Shown here: positions 25,463-39,339 of the stretch, piece after piece | Layout: the number at the start of each line of letters is the position of its first letter | How positions within the stretch are numbered: position 1 is the stretch's first letter | Assembly (NCBI GenBank): GCA_037043235.1 | Contig: JAWRVZ010000057.1 | Location: 3,207,501-3,271,500 of the forward strand | Length of the DNA stretch: 64,000 nt | Direction: 5' to 3' | Origin: Rhodeus uyekii | Lineage: Eukaryota > Chordata > Actinopteri > Cypriniformes > Acheilognathidae | The notes under the pieces: generated by a model | Seen by the model: the letters and a program-made list of their open reading frames with translations, nothing else | Database searches by the model: none | Told to the model about the DNA's origin: nothing | Program-made: the position numbers and the translations under genes

Positions 25463-28400
25463 TCATTCCTCCTCTGTTACTTTCTCTGGATCCTGAAGCT
25501 GGTGGATTGTGATATTGGCACTGTTAGGCAGATGGCTGAAAGAGAATGCAAAAAAAAATACTATATAACTCAGTGCTGCCGGGGAGGCAGTGTTTTGGAT
25601 CCTTAAATGACTTTGAATGCAACACATCATGAGCATCTTAACAAATTAGACTCTGGGCGAAAAACAGCATTTCAAAGAAAATGCTCTCATTACATGAATA
25701 ATACGCTTTTGGCTTGTTATGTTCTCAGTTCATAATTACGCATTTGATTAACTAATGTCTAAAAATGATTTAGCCAAGCACTAGTTCAGCAAGTAGTCAA
25801 AAAACCTGCTTTAGGCAAAGTTTATGGCGTATAAATTGTTTGCATTTCCTTCTTGAATAAACATGATTATGGAGACACTGATCATAAATGAACTCTGCGA
25901 CTCTAAGAAACATTTGGCCCACATGAAAACTGTCCAGTCATATTTCAGGATAAAACTATAAGCGCATATCTTGATAACATTTGTTACACTGAATTTAGTT
26001 TATGCAGATTCGCATTAAAAAAAGGAAAATCTACTGTATGTCACAGTATGAAAAAAACATTAAAAGTCATCATATTAATCCATATTATGCCCTTTAACAA
26101 TGTCTCATGTTTTGATTCTGTTTTCAGGCTCTACTAGAATAGGTTTTCATGCTTGAATGTTCAAAAACATTATTTTCACATATTTTACATTGTCGCGACA
26201 CGTCAGACTTTCAGGGCTGCATTTCCCAAAAGCATCTTAAGTTTTCGCTACTAATGATTTCAACTATCAACTTAGTTCACAAAGCTTTAGTGAAACTCAT
26301 CCATTCATTTCAAGTATTTATGAAGCCCGTCCTTCTCAAACGTGCAATGTGCTCTGATTGGTCGGTTGGACCAGCGTGTTGTAAAAGTACGAATACACAT
26401 ATCTTAACTTCTAATTCTTTGTTTTGATTTTGGGGTTAAATATCAATCAAACGCGTTTCAGTGAGATTAAACTTCTAACAGTTTTATTTTTCTACCTGGT
26501 GGACTGAGGGGTGATGAAGATGAACTGTCGCAGATGTTGACGTTCTGAAAGCGCCACAAGCATGTTCATCGAAATGCTGCGATTATGCATGTCCTTGAAA
26601 ACAAAACGAGCGTTATTAAACCTTACTTTATTTATGAAATACTCATGTTTAATACATAACACAGATCCTTAAAGTCATTATATAGACAAGTACCATGTAG
26701 ACGTCAAACTCGTCCAAGCACCGGAAGGGCGACTCGGTAATTTCCCAGAGTGCCAGAATGAAACAGACAGTGGAGAAGGAGCGCTCTCCACCCGAGAGTG
26801 AACGCATGTCACTGACGTTGTTGTTTTCCTGACCGGGAGGTTTCACCTGAGGAAAAAACATTTAACATGCATGACAAAAGGTTGATGGAGATGTAAATAA
26901 ATGTGAGGTTTATCATCTTGTGTTGTTTGTAAAATCTCTTCCAGAACACTTTCAGTGAGTTTAAGGTCTGAACTCAGAGCTGCAGATTCATGAGTAAAAA
27001 TTATTCCTCATCCCTCACAATCATTCTTTCAGTTTGAGCTGATGAATCTTGGCAATGTCATCCTGGAATTTGACCATGATGTGTCTTAAAATTAATAATT
27101 TTGTATTAAATCATTTATAAGTGATATATAGTTGTTAAGGAAGGCTGTAAGTATAAACGCCTTTTATATATACAGTAATACCTCGGTTTACGAGCGACTT
27201 GGTATACGAGCAAATTGGTATACGAGCAAATCGGTGTACGAGCATGGAGGGTCGAATCGGTGTACGAATTTTTTTTCCCTCACCCATGCACAGTTTTGTG
27301 TGGAAAAGTCCTAACGCTCAGCATCCTTGTGCGCATTTTTACATGAAATATCCTAATGACATCCTCTCATAACACAGCCAGGAGGTTCCAACCCCTTTAT
27401 CACCCCTTAACTCATTCATTGGCTGCATCATTCACCACAGTGATACTTTTATAAGTGATTTACAAAAGTTTTTACCTCATATTCTAAACATTAATTAATT
27501 GTGATCGCTATTGTTCACGTAGTGAAATATACACGTACAGTACCTCTAAGTAACTGTCACGGTTCATGAATTCAGTCCCTCCTAGTTCTGCCTGAGTGTG
27601 TATGTGTGTGTGTGAGCACTGACACACCTGATTCTTATATTATCTGCCTATCTCCCCGCTTTCGTTCGCGGTTCCCGCGAATTCGTTCTCTCGCGGCTCC
27701 CGCGGGTTCGTTCGATCGTGGCTCCCATGTTCCAGGACTTTAACTCTGGATTATCACTTTGTTTGTTTTCTGCACTATTATAATAAATTCACTCATTTGC
27801 TTTCATCCTTGCTTTCCCCGCTCCCCCTCCTCCCTCCTCTCTCTCCTCCAAGCAGGCTGCTCAAACCTGAAGTGCATTACAGTAAATTGTCAAGTATTTT
27901 TAGAGTTTAATTGTCAATTAGTATTTATATGAGATCTTAATGGTTACAATTTTAACTGCAATTAATAGGGTAAAACAAAAAAAAATATTTAAAATGGGCA
28001 TTTGTGGTCATGTGGAACGAATTAATTGATTTTTAGTGCATTCTTATGGGGAAATTTGTTTTGGTGTACCAGCATTTTGGTTTACGAGCTCGCTCTTGGA
28101 ACGAATTAAACTCGTAAACCGAGGTATTACTGTACATACAGTTTAATTTTCAATTAAATGCTGTTCTTTTAACTTTCTATTCAAAGAATCCTGAAAAATA
28201 GATTTTTGCATCACAGTTTTCTATAAAGTAACAATGGTTTTCAACACTGATACTAATCAGAAAAGTTTCTTTAGCAGCAAATCATCATATTAGAATGATT
28301 TGTGAAGGATCGTGTGACACTGAAGACTGGAGGAATGATGATGAAAATTCAGCTTTTGTTAAAGCAGTAAAATACATTAATATAGATTAGAATTGTATTA

Positions 28401-31400
28401 GAAGATAAGACAGTTATTTAAAATTGTAATGATATTTCATTGGTGAGCAGAGGAGAATTCTTAAATATCAAAATGTGTCTGTGTGACGCAGAAAAAGCAT
28501 TCTTATTACTCGCTATTTGTATTGTAAAAATATTGTCAAGTATTTATTTATAAAACTTTTTTATTATATTTCAGTAATGAGAATTATATATAATTGAGAA
28601 AATATTTGAATGCACAGAATTTGAGAAAAAAATATCCATGGAATTAATGTTACAGTGCAAAACCTTTTCAAGTACAACTAAAAAAAAACCTTTTTTTTAC
28701 TTCTGACTTAGAGAACGTAAAAGAAAAACATGACCATTGACACATATTCAAGAGACTCATCCCATTAGTGAAAAAACAAATATTTGTGTAACATTAAATG
28801 TAAAAAACAAGCAAGACGTAACTTACGGAAATGGACAGAGTTTCATTGATGTGGTCAAACATCATCGAGCCACAGCAGTGCAGCTGCATCATGAAGTTGT
28901 TGAAGTACAGCTTGCACCTCACAGAAAGTGACCTGACAAAACAACACACATACAAACTACTATTGCACTCAAACCTGCAACCATAAAAAACATAAGCCCG
29001 AACATAACACTGTTAAGTCACAGTTGGAGCCTAAGTAAGTTACCGTCGCAGTGATTTGTATCGGTCCTGACGATCAATCATGATGTTGTCGAGACGATCA
29101 ATAAACTTCCTGAGATCCCTCAGCTGGCTGGATTTGCTTTTGTAATTACTGTGAGCTTCTGCGTACTCTCTGAAAATATATTTGTCAATCATTTATGACT
29201 TTAAAAAACCTAAACATTAAATCCAATTGAAGATATGCAGTCCCAGTTAAGTGAACATTTGAATGGTAACACACTTGGCAGGTTAATAGCATACATGTAT
29301 AACATTTTCAAAAATGTCAACATATGCGAGAAAGAGAAAAAAAGACATGTAAACTTTAAATAATTCCCAGCAACAGCATACACAAAATAAAGGGACGAGG
29401 CCTGTTTGCGTTAGGTTAGTAGTGTGTTGAAACTCGTGATTATTGTATGGGTGTGATATTTCCTAAACACAATTGAAACAGTTGACCAATCACAACACAT
29501 TGGCCCAGCCGACCAATCATAGCACACTGCGCTTTTCAGAAGGAGGGGCTTCATAGAGACGGGAACTAAACAAAGCGTTTCTGACAGATAGGGAAGAGAG
29601 GTGCTGCAACCATGTCGAATGTGTGAAAATCAATGTGTTTTTAAAAAAATTCAAGAAAACCTATTCTAGTAACCCCCCCCCCCCCCCCCCCCCCCCAACA
29701 AAAAAAAAAAAAAATTAAAAACTCAGAAAAAGGGCATATCAGGAAACATCCTTTAAGCGCTGCCTTGCATACCGGATAACTTGTTCCTTGTCACCGTGGC
29801 TGCTCTCCTGCGTAGTGATTTTTTGTCGCAGTCGTGTGATCTCAACATCAATACTTCTGGCACTCTGATCTACCTGCTGTCGCACAGGACAGATCTCTTT
29901 GGCTTTGGCTTCACAATCCTACACAACAAACAATTTTCAAATAATGAACAAGTCCAATATGTCACTGTACTGCTGTTTAGAGGAACAATATGCACATTTT
30001 CTTATGGAAGAGATTTTTAAATATTATATGTCCGAAAAAAACCCAGGAGTGAATACCTGCATTTCTTCCTCTCTGAGTGACAGCTCGTCTCTCATGGCCT
30101 GAATATTGGCCTGATGATCCTCGAGCTTCTTCTCCAAGACCTTCATGGTTTGATCGAGTTTACTGCACACAGTCTCTGCCTTCACTTGCTCCTCCTATTT
30201 CAGACAAACACATCTTTCATCTTTATTTAGTTTATTAGCACAATACACTTGGTTTTAAGGCAAGAATCAGAAATATTTCATATCAAAAGAGCTTTTCATT
30301 AGTTCAGGAGCACAGCGGTAATAGATTTTGTGATACCATCAAAAGTAGCAAGGAAACATAATAGCATAATACACTCACCTAAAGCATTTTGTAGAGCTCT
30401 GATAGTTCCAGCTGTTCCTCTCTCTCTATATAAACACACTCACCTAAAGGATTATTAGGAACAGCATACTAATACTGTGTTTGTCCCCTTTTGCCTTCAG
30501 AACTGCCTTAATTCTACGGGGCATTGATTCAACAAGGTGCTGAAAGCATTCTTTAGAAATATTGGCCCATATTGATCGGAGCATCTTGCAGTTGATGGAG
30601 ATTTGTGGGATGCACATCCAGGGCACGAAGCTCCCGTTCCACCACATCCCAAAGATTCTCTATTGGGTTGAGATCTGGTGACTGTGGGGCCATTTTAGTA
30701 CAGTGAACTCATTGTCATGTTCATGAAACCAATTTGAAATGATTCAAGCTTTGTGACATGGTGCATTATCCTGCTGTACGTATCATCAGAGGATGGGCAC
30801 ATGGTGGTCATAAAGGGATGGACATGGTCAGAAACGATGCTCAGGTAGGCCGTGGCATTTAAACGATGCCCAATTGGCACTAAGGGGCGTAAAGTGTGCC
30901 AAGAAAACATCCCCCACACCATTACACCACCACCACCAGCCTGCACAGTGGTAACAAGGCATGATTTTGCGTGTTGTGGCTTCACAAATGCTTTGCTGCA
31001 TACCTCGGTTGTAACAAGTGGTTATTTCAGTCAAAGTTGCTCTTCTATCAGCTTGAATCTGTCAGCCCGTTCTCCTCTGACCTCTAGCATCAACAAGGCA
31101 TTTTCGCCCACAGGACTGCCGCATACTGGATGTTTTTCCCTTTTCACACCATTCTTTGTAAACACTAGAAATGGTTGTGCGTGAAAATCCCAGTAACTGA
31201 GTAGATTGTCCAAGACCAACCCCCAAATTCATTGAAGCAACTGCCATGTGATTGGTTACATTATTGATAATTACATTAATGAGAAATTGAACAGGTGTTC
31301 CTAATAATCCTTTAGGTGAGTGTATTTGTCATCAAAATCAATTCTTCAATGTAAAATATTGGATGTCCACCAATCACCCAGTGCTGTCTCTCACCTTAAG

Positions 31401-32603
31401 TTGTTCCGTCTCATCTGACAGTTGCTCCATTTTATTTTTCACATCTTTATTTTTCTGATTAACATTCATGAGCAATCGCTCATGATTCTTTAATTCATCT
31501 TGAGCCTCTTTCACATTTCTCCTCTCTGATTCAATCTTCTGCTCATTCTCTTGCGCATCTTCTTCCTGAACATTTTACAAATCGCATATTATTCTGTCAT
31601 AAAATGATACGCATCCTTTTTTTAGCCGGATAAAATTCATAGACATCTCACCAGAGAGCTGATGTCGTCCGCCTGCGCCTCCTCAATATTCTCAAGTTCT
31701 GTTATAGAGGCTTTCACCTTATTTATACTTTCCTAAAAGAGAAAAAAATAAAGCTTAAATTAAAGCCAACATCAATTACGCAGACATGTTTGGACACAGA
31801 GTGAATGTGGATGGCATAATGGTATAGCTTGTGCAGTTCAGTACCTGATTTTTTTTGCAGGCCATGATGACACTCCGTAACTTCTCCTCCATGTGCTGAA
31901 TGTCCTCTTTCACAGAGCTCAAGTGAAGCTGGAACCGTAAAAGCTGAGCCTGATTATTCTCCAGCTCTGACTCTACTAGACTGTGAATCGAGAGAGAAGA
32001 AGAAATATATTCAAGCCTCATTTGCCTCAGAACATGCCTTACAGATCTGAGCTAGTAAACAAACAAAATACAGCTTCAAACCTCACAAGAGTTTGCGTGA
32101 ACTATCAACATTGTGCCATGAGCAAAAAAAAATAAAAAAAAACTTTAGCTTGCTCCAGGGAAGCAGTCCTTCTAACAAGATCTTCTCATTGCAAGTTATT
32201 CTGCATAATACTCTCAACAAACAAAGTACAGTTACAGACAAATGACTTAATGAGAGATTACGATATTTGTGAAGATTATACTTGCCGTATTTCTGCTTCT
32301 GGGTCACCACCAAGATATTTGACCAGTACTTCCATGTCTGGGGTGTAAGAACGATTGTAGTACACATGATCCCCACCTGCAGTGAAGGCTTCACGGCAAT
32401 TCCTCGGCGGTACCGAACCCTGCATTACTTTCCTTGCTCGAGCATGGTCCTGTTCAGAAAATATAATTGGTCTCAAACAAGCCAAAACAAACAAAAATAA
32501 CATTTTAGAATACATATGATCACTCATTCTAATTATATAATCAGAATGATTGATTATATATATTAACATTTTTTTACCAATATCCAGCTTTCTTGTGTGT
32601 ATG

Positions 32604-32655
<52 letters not shown>

Positions 32656-35600
32656 AAACACACATCATACAAGCTGGATATTGGTACATTTAAAAAAAAA
32701 TCTGTTCTTTTCTTTTTCTTTTTATTCATTAAAAGAATCCTAAAAAAAGTATCACAAGTTATCACAATAAGCAGCACAACTTTTTCCAGCATTGATGATA
32801 AATCATCATATTAGAATGATTTCTGAAGGATCATGTGAAAACTGGAGTAATGATGCTGAAAATACAGCTTTAACAACAGGAATAAATTAGACCTTAAATG
32901 TGTTAAAAAAGAAAATTTTAAATGATAATAATATTTCACAATATACCGGTAACTTTTTTTACTGCATGTTTGATAAATGTTTAAATAAAGAAGAGACATT
33001 ATTATTATTATTAAAAAACTGCAATGAGAATAAAAAAAAAGTTTGGTTTTAAACATTTGGAGTCGACTTACTTTGATAATCAGAATACTCTCAATGCCCC
33101 TCATGTCAATGAGGCAGTTTGTTATCACTGGGTTCTCGATATTAAGGCAGTCCAGCACTGATGGAAACTCAGGATGACGGACTCCACTGACAAGAAAACA
33201 TAGAAACGTCAAAATTACAGCAACTTGCATAAGACCTCGCTCTCCAGAAGCTTCCACTTCCACAAAGACATCAATAGTAAGGCATCCTTGTCTAATGGAA
33301 CTTCATGGCGTTTTGTCATTGGGAGAGAAATCAGGCAAGGATGCTCTATTTCTCCTTTATTGTTTTTTTTGTCACAGAGCTTCTTCACCTTTATATAGTG
33401 CATTGTTCGACATTGAGGGCATCAAAATGGCAGATGATACATGCATGTTCCTGAAGTATAAACGTTAGGTCCCCATTATAATAGAGACTGTTTAAAACTG
33501 TTTTCGAGGCTGGTATATCCTGCTCCCAGTATGTCAACTCCAAACTGTGCTCAGAAATGGACAGGGCTGTATTTAAGTTTGTTTGGAAAAACAGGACTGA
33601 ATATGTAAAGAGAAAAACGATTAATAGAGTGGGCCTAATACTCTTTATTTCAGTACAGTGATCCCTCGTTTATTGCGGTTAATGTGGACCGGAACCCCCC
33701 CCCCCCCCCGCGATAGGTGAAAATCCGTGAAGTAGGATCAGCCAATCAGATCACGGGATACATCCACTCGTGCTCTCATTCGTCACCGGGAACCAATCAC
33801 ATGTCTTGTCTGAGTGCCGTGGGTGTGTACAAAGCCTCTGAGAGAGTTTCTCTCTTTGTCTGGCATCCTGGGAAACCGTTTCTCTCGCATCACGATGAAA
33901 CAACGGTGCTTTCCGCAATACGGCTGCCGATATGGCGGTATTTTAGAATTGTAATTTTTCGATTAATATTTTAGAAAAAGGCCGCGAAACTTGAACCGCA
34001 AAGTGGCGAGGGATTACTAAATCATTTTTAAAAACAACTGTGGAAACATTATGTGGCCCAGAATAATTCTATTTGGTTTTATATCCCCAATCTGTTTTTT
34101 TTGAAAAAGTGTGGTGGGTTAAACTTTTTACTAACGTGTGACTTCAAATGAACTAAACTACCATCAAACTCATTTTAACAAGCAGTCACTAGAAGCATGG
34201 AAAATAGCCTTTAAACAATTTCTCTCCACACTCATGCATAATACTGAATAACCAACATGAGTTATCTAAATACAAGAGTATAGCTTTCCAGTAGTGTGGC
34301 GCTTGCAACATCTAGATCACGTATTCGATTCCCAGGGAAAGCAAGAACTGATGTCAATGTGTTTCTTGAATGCAATGCAAGTTGCTTTGGATAAAAGCAT
34401 CTGCCAAATGCATAAATGTAAAAACTTAAAAATGAATCGCTTCAGCTTGATAAGGGAATTATCTTTATTTCAGACTTACTAAATTGTAATGGTGAGATCT
34501 ATACTTATCAGCAATTTCTTTCTTTCTCAGTGATTGAGTCTTCGTACAGAGATGTGAAAAGCATCTCCACTAAACTGCTTCACCTTATGAAAACGCATCT
34601 CAGTTACAGCTCAGCTGTTCGTCAGATTCAAAAACTTGCTATTGGAGGTGTTAATATCTTGGGTTTGAAGTGTAATAACGCTTACATCAGAAAGTGTCTC
34701 ACTCGAGATATCAATTGTTCCCCAAAAGCACTTTTGAAATGGAAAGATTTTTTGTTCAGCAATGAATACATTTTTACTGCCAAATAAGGTAAAGGAAAGT
34801 CATTTTAAAATATTACACAGGTTACATGTTAAATGTAATTTTGGATTTTTCGAAAGTTGAATAAAAAAATAATAATAATTTCTTACCGGCCTTGAAGGTT
34901 ATAAACACGGTCGGTGAACGAACACACGATTATCTGAGGCCTGTTGCCTTTTGAGAAATATGATGACATCAGTCCTTGCAGGACTTTTTCGTCCTTGTAA
35001 TTGTCACAGCAAAAGGTCGTGATGAAACCTCGTAAGCAACTCTCCACAGCCACGGCTAAACTGGGATCCTTTAGGCTGATGCATGCGCCTGGCCAAGAAA
35101 ACTTCATTAACGGTAAATCCAACAACAACGGTGAATAATGGCTTTTGTGTTTGTAAAGATTTAAGTGAATAATCTGAAGATATGGAGCGTCTCTCACCTA
35201 TCGGACCCACAGGTTTCTTGACGAATCGCCCCTGAGCGAAGGCTTTGTCGATTAACTCCAACAATTCTGGCATGTGCTCCCCAAACCGTCTCAGTCTGTT
35301 GGATCTGCTGGCCATTAGCTGCTTTTTCCTCTTCAGTTTGAACTCCAGAGAGACCTGGATGTTTTTTTCTTCCATGCTAAAGAATGAAGAAATACTCCAA
35401 TACTGTAATATATCAAAGTACTGCAAGAAATAAAGATTAAGTAAAGGTGGTTCTGTATTTAAAAGGGTCACACATTTTTACACAACATATGGAAGTATTT
35501 CAGAATTTGACAGATTTCGCAACAGTTTCAACTTAGAATATTTTAATAATACAAAGTATTGTTTAAATCACTAAAGAAAGTGGCTTTTTTACATTTTAGG

Positions 35601-38600
35601 TAAATTTCAAGACTTTGTTGAAGGTGTGCAACAGTGATGAATTAAAGGGATAGTTTAATCCTCCCGTTGTTCCAAACCTGTTTGAGTTTCTTTCTTCTGC
35701 TGAACACAAAAGAAGATATTCTAAAGAATGTTGGTTGATGGCACCCATTTACTTCCATAGTATTTTCTTCTTCCTATGGAAGTCCATGGGGTCCATCATC
35801 TTTCAACATTCTTCAAAATATCTTCTTTTGCGTTCAGTGGAAGAAAGAAACTCATACATGTTTGGAACAACATGAGGATGAGAAAATGACAACACTTAAA
35901 CTATCCATTTAAAGCCATTGCATTTATGACAGTAGGTTTGAATCTTCCTTGTGTCCCACCACTTTCCTTCCTTCCTCTTCACTGTCCAGCCAGTTAAAGG
36001 CGCAAGATCCATAAATAATAAAATGGCTAAACTTTACCTCAGTTTATCATATTCCTCTCTTCCTTTAAGCAGAGCTTGTTGTTTGTCCTTAATCTCTTGA
36101 TTCAGAGTGCTGGACTCTGTCTCAAGCTTTTCCAGCTGCTTTTTGAAGGCAGATATTTTTTTTAGATGCTGTGCATGTTCAGTCTCATGACTTCTTCTGC
36201 CATTGCTAAAAATGTGACAGCGTTGTCAAATTAGTTTGTTATTTTAACTACATGTTCATTTTACATGTTCAATCCTGTAGATCCTACAGAACAAATGTCA
36301 ACTAAGGGCGTTTTCAGACCTGTAGATCGCATGCTTTGTTCCAAAACAACAACTTAATTTGTCGTAATGTAGCATTTTCTTCCCTTTGCTCACTTTCACA
36401 AGGCAACATTTCAAAGTCAGGTGCGAGTAAGACTGTCCTCTTATTGGTCAGTGTTTTTTTCTGCATAATCCATCAATCTACAATCTTTTGTGGCTTTATT
36501 TGTAGCTTTCTTGACACGTGCAAACAATTAAACAAATAGCTATCATTCCCACTCTGATAAATGACATTTTATTTAATTTAAATGTATAAAATTAACAAAG
36601 CAATAATAAACAATATAAATAACATGCTCACTCAGAATCACACACTTTTTATATGACACATTTATCGTTATGAACAGTAATAGTGCTTGTTTTTTTTATT
36701 GATCCGTTGGGACAGATTGCTTCTCACCACAACCGAACCACCCCAGAGTTCACTTTCAATTGGGCCAAGACTAACTCGTTCAGGCAATCCCGGAGCAATT
36801 GTTTTGGTGTGGATCTGAACATGATTGCCCTGTTCATATATGTCTAAATGAATTGAACTAAGGGAGAAAATGCACCAGGTTCTTAAAATAACTTTCCAAA
36901 TGAGCCAGGTGTGAAAACGCCCCAAGCACAGAACATACAGTATTAAACATACTGTCATTAACTTAGAAAAACATCAAGCCTACAAGTAGAGGTGTTCCCT
37001 CAACAAACGGACTCACCCATGACTTATTTTGTGAATTCTCTCCTGAAGAAGGCACTGCTCCTTTTCTAATTGTTTCAATTTATTCTCAGCGCGGAAGTAA
37101 ACCACCTGAAAAACTGGCACTCTAAAAACCTATACAAACTCTTTTCAGCAGTACAGAAATCAACAAGGACCCTGTTTAAAACAAACAGCTGACTCAAAGT
37201 CATATTTTTTTCACCCAGAAATTAAAACCATATAATCATTTACTTTTGCAACACAAAATGAAATTGTTAACAACACATTGCTCTTTTCCTTTTCATTTTG
37301 AGCAACATTTTAAGTCTTTTGCCTTTATTTAAAAGGGGTCATGACAAGTATTTTTTACTAGAAGTACACCTATGATGTTAATATAGTTTTTTTTGCGTTA
37401 AAAAACAACACCACCACAAATATATATGTGCAGAAAATCAATTATTATAAAAAACCTTCAATCTTGACCATCTGTCTTAAATTATCTGTTTTTAAGGGGC
37501 GACTCCTTTAAGGCTTATTAGTAAACGGTCACTGCTATGATTGGATAAAGTCGTTGCATAGGAAACAGTATCAGCACGTGAATAAGAAAACATTATCCGT
37601 ATAAAAGCGTCATTTACAGACAAAGCATTATGAAATCTTTTACTTGTGGTTTGTGATGCAGCTGCTGTCAGATCCAGTGCAGTCGCTGCTTCATCTGCCA
37701 ACAAAAGTTTCTTTGTAAACTCATCACGACTCTTGTGCCTCGTTTACAAAATAATATGCTCCGAACAAACATCATTCTCAGATGCCATCCAGGACGCCAT
37801 TAAAACAGACCATCCACTTGTTTCAGATGGTGAAATCCCTCTGAAGTCGCTACAGAAATGAACAAATTAACTTTTTAAACGCTCTTTGACTCCATTTGTC
37901 CATTGACAGACTCAAGTGTGTGGACACTGGATCCATTTTAGAAAGTGTAAGAGATTAATGGTTTCTAATAGCCGTTAAGCGAGTGAATGGCAGTGGGCGG
38001 GGCCTAAGCTGTGATGGTGTAAAACTATTTGTCGAGGTCTTGCTCTGGAGGCGGTCACATGCAAATATATTTCACCATTGTGATGTCACAGATCCCGCTA
38101 TATTAAAACAAACGGTTTTTGGAGCTTGATTATAAAATATTTGTCTATAATGTAAACTTTTTTAGCAAAAAGATCAAGGGAAAATTAGATTTCTAATGTC
38201 ATCACCCCTTTAAGTTATTATTCACTGAAAAGTCAAACGGACCTGTATTTTTTTGTCCTGTTTGGAGCTTAACAGCCTCTTGTCACGTCATGCTTTCATA
38301 ATAAAAGCACACGCGCTCTTCAAAACATCTCCTTATATGTTTCACAGAAGAATGCCAAAAGGGAGAACTTTAATTTTTGGGTGAAATACTACAATAATTA
38401 ATAGGAAGAGAAAATGAAGACATCTCACCTCCTGATTTTTCTGCGCTTTTGTTTTGACTTTAATTTCCTCCTTCATTTTACGGCTCTCCTCTGCCAAATG
38501 TTCCTGCTCTTCTTTAAGCGTGCAGAGCGTCACCTGGATGTCCTGCAATCTCTTCTCAGCAGTGGAAACTTTGTTCTGAAGAGTAAAAAGGACTTTTTTT

Positions 38601-39217
38601 GAATGACTACTAATGTTTGGTGTCTTTCATGCTCACCAAGACTGCATTTATGTGATCATATATCCAGAAAAAAACAGTAATGATTTATTACAATTTAAAA
38701 ACTATTTTCTATTGTAAAATATTAAGATATGATTTATTCCTGTGATCAAAGCTGTATTTTCAGCATCAATACTCCAATCTTCAGTGTCACATGATCCTTC
38801 AGAAATCATTCTGATATGATGATTAGATGATTAAATTGAGCTGCTTCATATTTTTGAGGAAACTTTTTCCCCCAGGATTCTTAATGAATATAAATGTATT
38901 TGAAATAGAAATCTTTTATAACATCATAAACATCTTTACTATCACTTTTGATCAATTTAATGTGTCCTTGCTGAATAAATCTATTAATTTTCTTTTTAAA
39001 TACTGATCCCAAACTTCCATACATATACAGTATTAGGGGTATAATGGTACATCTCATCCTAAACCATACGGTACGGTACGGATGTCACAGTTGAGTGCTT
39101 ACAGTCATTCATAGACGGGTCAAACTCCAATCCAGAGGGGGACATGCACATTAACGCAATGTTGTTTGTTAACCAATAAAAACGCAGAAGAAGAAGAGAA
39201 GATTGTACGGAGGTAAC

Positions 39218-39280
<63 letters not shown>

Positions 39281-39281
39281 C

Positions 39282-39339
<58 letters not shown>

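Noticed and set aside
32593..32814. Tyr-Ile-rich ORFs on both strands
   Set aside because: Artefacts of the (TA)n repeat; the same applies at 13393-13629 and 39059-39370.
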